A DNA stretch of 64,000 nt from Neopestalotiopsis rosae (lineage: Eukaryota; Ascomycota; Sordariomycetes; Amphisphaeriales; Sporocadaceae), in assembly GCA_023078685.1 (NCBI GenBank), contig JALGAS010000005.1:2542001-2606000 (forward strand), read 5' to 3'. Made by a program: the position numbers and the translations under genes. Below are positions 57,627-64,000 of the stretch, piece after piece. Under the pieces are notes generated by a model that saw nothing but the letters and a program-made list of their open reading frames with translations, had not been told where the DNA came from and did no database searches. Each line of letters begins with the position of its first letter. Within the stretch, counting starts at the first letter, position 1.

Positions 57627-58279
57627 CTTTCCGGTGTTTATGCAGTTCGGAAATTGGCTTGATGCTATATTGAGGTACGTTGAATCTCTTGTATCTCGGT
57701 TGGCGATTCTCTGTACAATGGAGGACGAAACGAAGCGTGTCTCTTGTGTACCATTGAAAGAATCACAGGATTGATGGTGAATCATTAGCAGAAAAGAAGT
57801 CTAGAATCATGGTCTGCTTTCCTACAATCAAGAATCTGAATGGCACCACATGTTGCTTTGGTGGCCTCACGATACCTTGGCGCGGTACCGGACGCAAACG
57901 TCCTTACTTCCTTCCCTATTACGCTGACTTTGCCCGAGTCAATGGACGAAAATGAGTACACGATGCTGGCACTTTCATCATGTTGGCTGCCTCGCTAAGA
58001 AGGAATCTCCGAAGGCGGCTTGGTCAGCAGACAGCCATTATTCCTCTGATGGAAACTCCGATTTCGGTCAAGTATAGATGAGCAGATCTGAGGACATTCG
58101 TACCTTCCTAGTGTTCGTGGCCTCTATTTCCGTCGTACTTGCTATTTCTCCATCACCATTCGGACTTTGGGTCCTCATACTGCATACGTAATTCAGACGA
58201 TTCTTTACTTGCTCTAGACTCTCCGCGATCTAGGCAACCAAATGTTGAAAATGATGACTGAATACAACTCATCCCAAAT
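57627..58279. other. Intergenic, 0.65 kb
   Basis: No supported feature. Confidence 0.5.
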
Positions 58280-58828
58280 TTACAAATTTAAAGCCGGGCC
58301 CTGATCTCCATATATTGGATCCCTTGTAAACCAAGGCAGCTTCTCTATATTTTTGACTTTGCTCTCCTCGCCACTTTTGCCATAACACATATCCCAGTTA
58401 CACCCCGGCGGATAGCTGCCGACCATTTCAAAGTCCCCATCGGCGCCCTCGGCTTCTCTCAGCAGTCTATGTCCCACGCCCGCGGGTACAATGAGCACGT
58501 CACCCCTCTGAGCCTCGAGCTCGACTCTTGACGGATTGTCCTCGCCGCCAAAACACAAGGTGGCCCTTCCGGACGAGATGCAGAGTACCTCGTGGGACGT
58601 GCTGTGAAAATGCGTCGTGCTATACATAGTGTACCTCCACTGCGGCTTAACCACACCGAGGGAGCCGAGGTGAGTTTCGATGGCTGATGCAGTGATGGTA
58701 GGTGGGAAAACGCCATGATAGTGCACCAGAGGCTTGTTCTGTTTTGAAGTATTAGGTATGAGGTTGTGCGCCGGGATCTGGTATTTGGAAACCCGGAGTG
58801 AGGCGATTGGCGTCAATCTAGAGGTCAT
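58280..58828 (-). CDS. Cupin-fold protein, YjlB-like
   Basis: A single exon of 182 aa. The cupin metal-binding motif is complete: H73-x-H75-x4-E80 in HFHSTSHEVL and H120 in PAGVGH. The strand order matches bacterial and fungal YjlB-type cupins: a GVFPP start, TTHFHS, SGRATLCFGGE, GDVLIVPAG, then GSYPPGCNWDMCYG. Family members are mostly uncharacterised, and a mononuclear metal enzyme is possible. There is no sequence kinship by eye with the other cupin at 28387. No signal peptide. Confidence 0.88.
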   Translation of the reverse strand: MTSRLTPIASLRVSKYQIPAHNLIPNTSKQNKPLVHYHGVFPPTITASAIETHLGSLGVVKPQWRYTMYSTTHFHSTSHEVLCISSGRATLCFGGEDNPSRVELEAQRGDVLIVPAGVGHRLLREAEGADGDFEMVGSYPPGCNWDMCYGKSGEESKVKNIEKLPWFTRDPIYGDQGPALNL

Positions 58829-59756
58829 GGCGACTGTGATTCGAGGTGACTGAGAATTTACGCAAAATATGTTTGGGCTGTGAATTGACTATTCACGCAA
58901 CAGAATCGTCATTTGAAAAGTGAATAAAGAAGTGCTTCCAACCCCACCACAGACCAGTATGCATTTCGCCCAACCGACGTCATTGGTCGGCCGATTTGCA
59001 TCTTCCATCATGCATAAGTCATTCGAGTTCTTTTGTCAATCAATATTACTCAATCTCAAATTACAGATTCGAAAAAGACTTGAGCAATCGAAACAAAAAA
59101 GACGCAAGAGTACTTATCGCCACCAAGTAGGTAGATAGGTAGGAAGGAAACACAGACCCGTGATCCGTCGCCCCGGCCGAAAATATGGTCGGGGCTCAGT
59201 GGGTGTCTTACTAGTCTGCGGCGATTGACACTTTACGCAATGACCTCGGGTTTACTCATTCAATGTCTGCTTCAAAGGTCGCCTCCGATTTTGAGACTGT
59301 CATATCGATCAGTCAAAGAAAGAGGAACAGAGTTCTCAGTCGCATCATCACTGCCGCTCATAATGCAAGGTAATGATCCCCCAGCCGCTTACAAAAGGTC
59401 GAGTCTAATTCGAAGGTGGCCGCCAAGGTGCTCAGTTTCACCGACCAACCAAACACCACCGATTACACCAGCTACTATACAAATACTCCACAATGCTGGA
59501 ACTGGTGGCCAACCTCACGCAATATGATACCGGGCCAGCAAGCCATCAGGGTCCTCGCCGGCGTCTCGCATGGCCGGCAAGGTGCCTAGATAGTACAAAG
59601 CAAGTGTAGCAGTGTAAGGCAAGAGCGGGCGGTTGGAAAGCAACAAAATGTCTTGATTTCTCGATCCCCTCGAGCTCTCACAACCCTCTTCTTTCAGATC
59701 AATTCCATTCAATCACACCCATCAACAACACACAGTATCGAGATTTCACAGTCAAG
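58829..59756. other. Divergent promoter region, 0.9 kb
   Basis: Between the YjlB-like cupin and the CobW GTPase genes. A short TAGG-type tandem run lies near 59129-59150. No gene. Confidence 0.5.
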
Positions 59757-61602
59757 ATGGCACCTGGAAGACTTCTCGACTCGCCCCCGGCTTCCTTCTC
59801 GACACCAGCCGCCCCTCGAGCTGATGCTCGGCTGCCAGTGACTCTATTGTCAGGTTTCTTGGGCGCTGGAAAGACCACTCTACTGGAGCATATCTTGACA
59901 TCCCCAGATCATGGTCTGCGAATAGGCGTCATTGTCAATGATGTCGGTGCTTTGAATATTGATGCTGCGCTCCTGTCGACACATGATGTGACTCGAAAGG
60001 AGGAGCAAGTCGTCGCAATGCAGGTCAGTATCTTATCACGGATCTCGAGCTATCCCCGGGGCAAGCCATTGGATATAATTCTCCGCCTCTCTTGATTAAT
60101 TTGTTGGACACTCGCTGACTGTTCTTGTGGAATAGAACGGCTGTATTTGCTGTACCCTTCGTGGTGACCTGCTAGAGGAAGTCGCCCGACTAGCCGAGGA
60201 CAAGTTGGTGGACTACCTTGTCATTGAAAGTTCAGGTGTCAGTGAGCCTATGCAGGTCGCAGAGACATTCTCAGAGGAGTGAGTATCTTATTCAATCTGC
60301 AGTAATAGAGATACAATATGCGCTAACGGGGACCAACCAGGTTTGCAGAAATGCACATCCAAGCCGGTCACGACCTCGAGGCCGAGGCAGCACAGACGCA
60401 GGACGAAGATTCACAAGACAACAAGCGCCTTGCTGAAATCCTCAAGTCCGGTGGCCTATCCAAGGTCGCTCGGCTGGATACATGCGTGACGGTTGTTGAC
60501 GCTGTCAATTTCATGAAGGACTTTCAGACGGCCGACTTCCTCGTCGACCGCCAGACGGACGTTCCGGAGGAGGACGACCGCAACATCTCCGACCTGCAGG
60601 TTGACCAGGTCGAGTTCGCCGACGTGCTCGTCGTAAACAAGTGCGACCTCGTGTCAAAAGACGAGGTCAACCGCATCCGCGGTGTCATAGGCAAGCTGAA
60701 CCCGGACGCCCATATCCTCACGACCACCAAGTCCAGGCTGGATCTCAAGGAGATTCTCGACACCAAGAGGTTTTCGTACGAGAAGGCTGCTCTTGGCGCC
60801 GGTTGGCTCAAGAGCCTCAATGAAGAGATCAACCCCGAGACCGAAGAGTACGGAATCGGTACCTTCATCTACCGCGCCCGCCGTCCCTTCCACCCCGAGA
60901 GGCTCTGGCATGCCATCAAGGACGTCTTTGTCGTGATCCAGACCGAATACCAGACTGAAGAGGACGGAGAGGATGAGGAAATGGACGACGATGACGAAGA
61001 ATCTGATGTCGACATGGACAACGACGACCAACCTCAGCTTAATCCCCAGGCTCGTCTGGAAAGCAAGATCCGAGATGAGACCTTTGGTCCGCTTTTACGC
61101 TCCAAGGGCTTTCTCTGGCTGGCCACGCGACCCAAGATGGTAAGGTTTTCAGAGCCCGGGCCCTTCTGACACGATTTAGTAAACAAGTTGCTGACAAAAT
61201 ATGAACTCTCAGTTTGGCGAGTGGTCACAGGCGGGCGTGATGCTGACCCTCCAGGGCGGCGACCTCTGGCGCTGCGAGGTGCCCGACGCCGAGTGGCCCA
61301 GGGACAAGCGGGCCCGCGCGGCCATCATGAAGGACTACGAGGGCGAGTGGCGGGACCGCCGGCAGGAGATCGTCTTCATCGGCCAAAAGATGCGCGCCGG
61401 CGGCGAGCGGCGCCTCCGCGCCGCCCTCGACGCCTGCCTGCTCGACGACGCCGAGTTCCGCGCCTGGGAGATGGCCATGCGCTCCCGCCGCCCCCAGGAG
61501 AGGCTGGACGAGCTCTTCGAGGACGGCTTTGAGGAGTGGCCCGAGGAGATTCATGGTGGTCATGATCACAATCACGCCGCCGGCGAAAGTTGTCCAATGT
61601 AG
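59757..61602 (+). CDS. CobW/P47K GTPase, ZNG1-like zinc metallochaperone
   Basis: Four exons, join 59757-60023, 60136-60278, 60341-61139 and 61213-61602, 532 aa, all GT-AG with closing phases. The Walker A motif GFLGAGKT is at 33-40. The COG0523 metal motif GCICC is at 91-95 (start of exon 2), followed by RGDLLEE. A SSGVSEP Walker B/switch region comes later in exon 2, and NKCDL, the guanine-specificity motif, is at 236-240. The C-terminal CobW_C domain starts near 315 ([11 protein letters not shown]). An acidic insert (343-366) and a terminal HGGHDHNH with Cys530 add likely metal sites. Known ZNG1/CBWD proteins use GTP hydrolysis to deliver Zn to methionine aminopeptidase; that function is inferred. 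At 532 aa it is longer than animal ZNG1 (about 395 aa), because of the insert and tail. Confidence 0.92.
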
Positions 61603-61603
61603 G

Positions 61604-61623
61604 AAAAAAAAAAAAAAAAAAAA
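61604..61623 (+). repeat. Homopolymer A20 just after stop codon
   Basis: A run of 20 A begins two bases after the GTPase stop codon. It is genomic, not a polyadenylated tail, because unique sequence follows. Confidence 0.95.
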
Positions 61624-62229
61624 CCCTGACCTTGCGTTGGGTGTGAACCTGGCTCGTACGTAGTTGTCGAGTGGTTGAGGATTGGCGTTGAAAAAAAGCG
61701 TTCTGCCCATGAGAAGTGGCAGGAATCAAATTCATGTTTAATAGTTCTTGTGTTGCAAGTCTCTTTCCGAGGAGAAAAATCATCGAGAAGGGCAATGGCG
61801 GAATTGCGCCACACAAATCGGTGCATGACCAAACAGAAAGTCTCAAAAAATTGAAAAAATTGACGATTCTTTGTAGATAGCCGCTGCCCAAAAAGTCTGT
61901 TCCAAATCTCACTTTTGATTGCTTCGGATGCCCGTATACGACTCGTCTAAAACTGTCACTAAGTTTGAAAACTGATATCAAGAGATGAGTAAATTGGCAT
62001 TGCCAGTATGTAGCATTGGGGGTATGAAGCTAAATGTAAAGTAGTCTGACTATGTATATACAAAATAAATCGGAGACTATGTCGAATAAACCTTGAATAT
62101 ATGCGACGGGAAAACTCGTGGTTTTCTATATCTCTTCTATGAAAACGCGGCAGAACAAGCACGCTGCATTCTCAAAAGGCTCGTTTTAGAAAAACTTTCA
62201 TGGGTATCTCAATCTGGGAGAACCTCGTG
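61624..62229. other. Intergenic, 0.6 kb
   Basis: 3' flanks of convergent genes. Nothing else seen. Confidence 0.5.
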
Positions 62230-64000
62230 CTAGTCGAAATCCCCAAACTCGCCGGCGCCGTATGGATTCCATTCCTGGCCAGGATAAGAAGTTGCGCTCA
62301 TCATGGGCAAATCATCAATGTCATCGTTGACAGCGGCCAGTTCAACAGGCTGATCCACGAGGATCTTTTCCTCGGGCTCCATAGCGACTGGCTGTGGGGG
62401 AGCGACCAGCTGGGACGGTTCAGCTTGGATGCTGCTTGTTCTTGATATCGAGCTAGATGAATTACTTCCTGCGACCATCCCGGCCATCCCAGCCATCCCA
62501 GCCACAGCGCCGCCAGCCATGGCAGCACCATACTCATCATGCCTCGCCGGCCCATCGTGATGCTGTAACACTGCCTCGTGTATTGGGGCTTGTTGCGGCC
62601 GCGATGGCTGTGAGTTCCGAGGAGTGGCATCGTATATGTCATCGTGGTCGGACATGCGACTATTTGCCTGGTTCACATTTACCATGAGATTCGGGTTGGA
62701 GTATTGTTGAGCGGGGACAGAAGTTGACCTCGGAGGCTCAGGGCTGACATTGAATTGTCTATGCGCGTCCATATCTTGGCCGTAAGAGTGTTGGCGAGCA
62801 ACTTCTGCTACCGATTGGCTGCTGGTCATGTGATGAAGACCAAAACGTCCTGCATTCTGGCTATCTATTGGCGGCGATGGGGAGTGGCTGACATTGCGTA
62901 CAGGTTGCTGGTCTCCATTATGGATCGATGTGGCTGGCGGCAGTGGTGGATCAGACAGTCTTCCAATTGCAGCATTGACAGGTGAGAAGGTAACCGCCGA
63001 CTCAGGAAGCGGCTGATTCTGAGGCGAGCCATTACGCTGCATTTCAAGCTGTCCCATGTTGGTGAGAATTTGCTGAGGCTGGTGACGTGGTACCTGTGCG
63101 TCCTCATTTCTGGTAGCAGGGCCCACATTTTGATCCTGGGCAGAGGGCCTCTGCTCGACATTCTCCTGGCTTGGAGGACTCTGGAAAGTGTCGCGACCCA
63201 GCCCGGGTTGAGGGGAATTCCTCGCCGAGGATCTTTGAGCGGCAGCAAATTGCTGCTGAGGGTCGGGACTAGCACTTTGTCGAGTAGCGAACTGTTGAGA
63301 TGGGGCTTGGTCATCCACACGAAGCATTTGGTTATCTTGTTCGGGATTCGCTGGAACGCTCGCGTGTGACGGAACCTGGTTCTGTTGCTGGCCAGGCGCT
63401 CCCTGTGTCTGCTGGGATGGTGTTGGCGAAGGCCGCTGGGGGTCGGCGGGAGCATTGCCCATGGGTTGTGGCACCATTTGCTGAACATGCTGCGAAGAGC
63501 CAGTGTGCTGAGGCATCATTGGTGGGTATTGCTGAGAAGCGCCAGAATATTGAGGCACCAAAGGCTGGAACTGTGGCCCGAAATGCTGCGGTGGAGAGCC
63601 CCTGCCTACATTATATGGACTCGGAGCAAACTGAGTTGGCATGCCGTAGCCATGAACTGCCTCGTAGCCACGCGGGATAGGTACAGCAGCATACTGCGGT
63701 TCTGATCTCGGAGCTTGAGCCTGGCTTCGATTTGATTGCATCATAGATAATGCCGCGGGCGAGATTTGTCCGTGTCCAACTCTTGATGTTTGCGATGGAA
63801 GCTGGCTGCGGTGGTCGCCTGGGATTGGTGGCGACGCCTGGCCACGACCGAATTGTGCGGGCTGAGGAAGACCTGGAGAGGCTCGTGGTGGCTGTCCCAA
63901 AGCACCCAAAGCACCCTGTTGCAAGGGCCCGGGGGCAGGCGACTGTCCGCGGCCAGCTGGAGTCATATAAAGAGGCATTGCTTGGTTTGATTGACGAGGT
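62230..64000 (-). CDS. Gln/Pro-rich protein, C-terminal part (runs off the window)
   Basis: The frame is open from the right edge (64000) to a stop at 62230, about 589 codons. It continues upstream of ATG 63978 without a stop (Pro-Arg-Gln-Ser-Asn-Gln-Ala), so the start lies beyond the window. The visible part is low in complexity and disordered, rich in Gln, Pro, Ser and Asn. It includes GRGQ/GRGS patches, a short GMAGMAGMVAG run and an acidic, aromatic end (DDIDDLPMM ... EWNPYGAGEFGDFD). No domain is visible. Such tails occur in fungal coactivators, RNA-binding and endocytic proteins; which one cannot be told without the N-terminus. Confidence 0.8.
   Translation of the reverse strand, partial: PRQSNQAMPLYMTPAGRGQSPAPGPLQQGALGALGQPPRASPGLPQPAQFGRGQASPPIPGDHRSQLPSQTSRVGHGQISPAALSMMQSNRSQAQAPRSEPQYAAVPIPRGYEAVHGYGMPTQFAPSPYNVGRGSPPQHFGPQFQPLVPQYSGASQQYPPMMPQHTGSSQHVQQMVPQPMGNAPADPQRPSPTPSQQTQGAPGQQQNQVPSHASVPANPEQDNQMLRVDDQAPSQQFATRQSASPDPQQQFAAAQRSSARNSPQPGLGRDTFQSPPSQENVEQRPSAQDQNVGPATRNEDAQVPRHQPQQILTNMGQLEMQRNGSPQNQPLPESAVTFSPVNAAIGRLSDPPLPPATSIHNGDQQPVRNVSHSPSPPIDSQNAGRFGLHHMTSSQSVAEVARQHSYGQDMDAHRQFNVSPEPPRSTSVPAQQYSNPNLMVNVNQANSRMSDHDDIYDATPRNSQPSRPQQAPIHEAVLQHHDGPARHDEYGAAMAGGAVAGMAGMAGMVAGSNSSSSISRTSSIQAEPSQLVAPPQPVAMEPEEKILVDQPVELAAVNDDIDDLPMMSATSYPGQEWNPYGAGEFGDFD

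Noticed and set aside
61225..61981. Long minus-strand ORFs over the GTPase 3' end
   Set aside because: Antisense shadows of GC-rich coding sequence running through the A20 tract.
1..64000. CRISPR arrays, insertion sequences and operons
   Set aside because: No regularly spaced repeats, no bacterial gene organisation. Introns and gene families are fungal.

Overview
The window is nuclear DNA from a filamentous ascomycete, most likely a Sordariomycete close to the Hypocreales (inference). The reasons are short spliceosomal introns (about 55-130 bp, GTRNGT donors, CTAAC/CTGAC-like branch points), a nuclear tRNA-Gly, and fungus-restricted families: HET, RTA1, Pth11-like rhodopsin-domain receptor, Zn2Cys6 regulator, DUF5519 'luciferase-domain' protein, MCP1/DUF1691, Sos7 and HacA. 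No bacterial or viral segment was seen. About 23 protein genes are supported. Most multi-exon models below were rebuilt by hand so that reading phase closes across every junction.

Layout. 1-8.5 kb is gene-poor: one tRNA-Gly(UCC) and a C2H2 regulator. 8.5-16.5 kb holds a membrane RING-H2 protein, an unrecognised 300-aa protein, a divergent pair (FAD monooxygenase and class II aldolase/adducin protein) and a DUF5519 protein. 17-22.8 kb holds housekeeping-type genes: RWD/DUF1115 protein, MCP1-like mitochondrial protein, a zinc-finger gene interrupted by an internal duplication, and an acyl-CoA thioesterase. 23.8-32.4 kb holds a HET protein, a hypothetical protein with Cys pairs, a cupin, a two-TM protein and a Pth11-like receptor. 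35-41.3 kb holds an APH-type kinase, an RTA1 protein and a Zn2Cys6 regulator. 41.8-43.4 kb is hacA, the bZIP regulator of the unfolded protein response. 43.4-50.5 kb has no recognisable gene. 50.5-64 kb holds a Ser/Glu-repeat protein, kinetochore Sos7, a splicing-factor-like nuclear protein, a small secreted protein, a second cupin, a CobW/ZNG1 GTPase and the 3' part of a Gln/Pro-rich gene running off the right edge.

Most informative observations. (1) hacA carries a complete Ire1-type 20-nt cytoplasmic intron: a 9-bp stem with a 7-nt loop at the 5' site and a second 7-nt loop at the 3' site. Its removal switches to an overlapping frame, so about 450 bp code in two frames. (2) A conserved small zinc-finger gene is broken by a 30-bp insertion built from both of its own flanks, which adds an in-frame TGA. 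(3) The RING gene needs a GC-AG intron containing a C15T10 tract to complete its last zinc ligand. (4) A 36-bp repeat encodes acidic Ser/Glu-rich peptide on both strands. I found no clear candidate for an entirely new multi-gene system. The divergent monooxygenase/aldolase pair is the best functional cluster.
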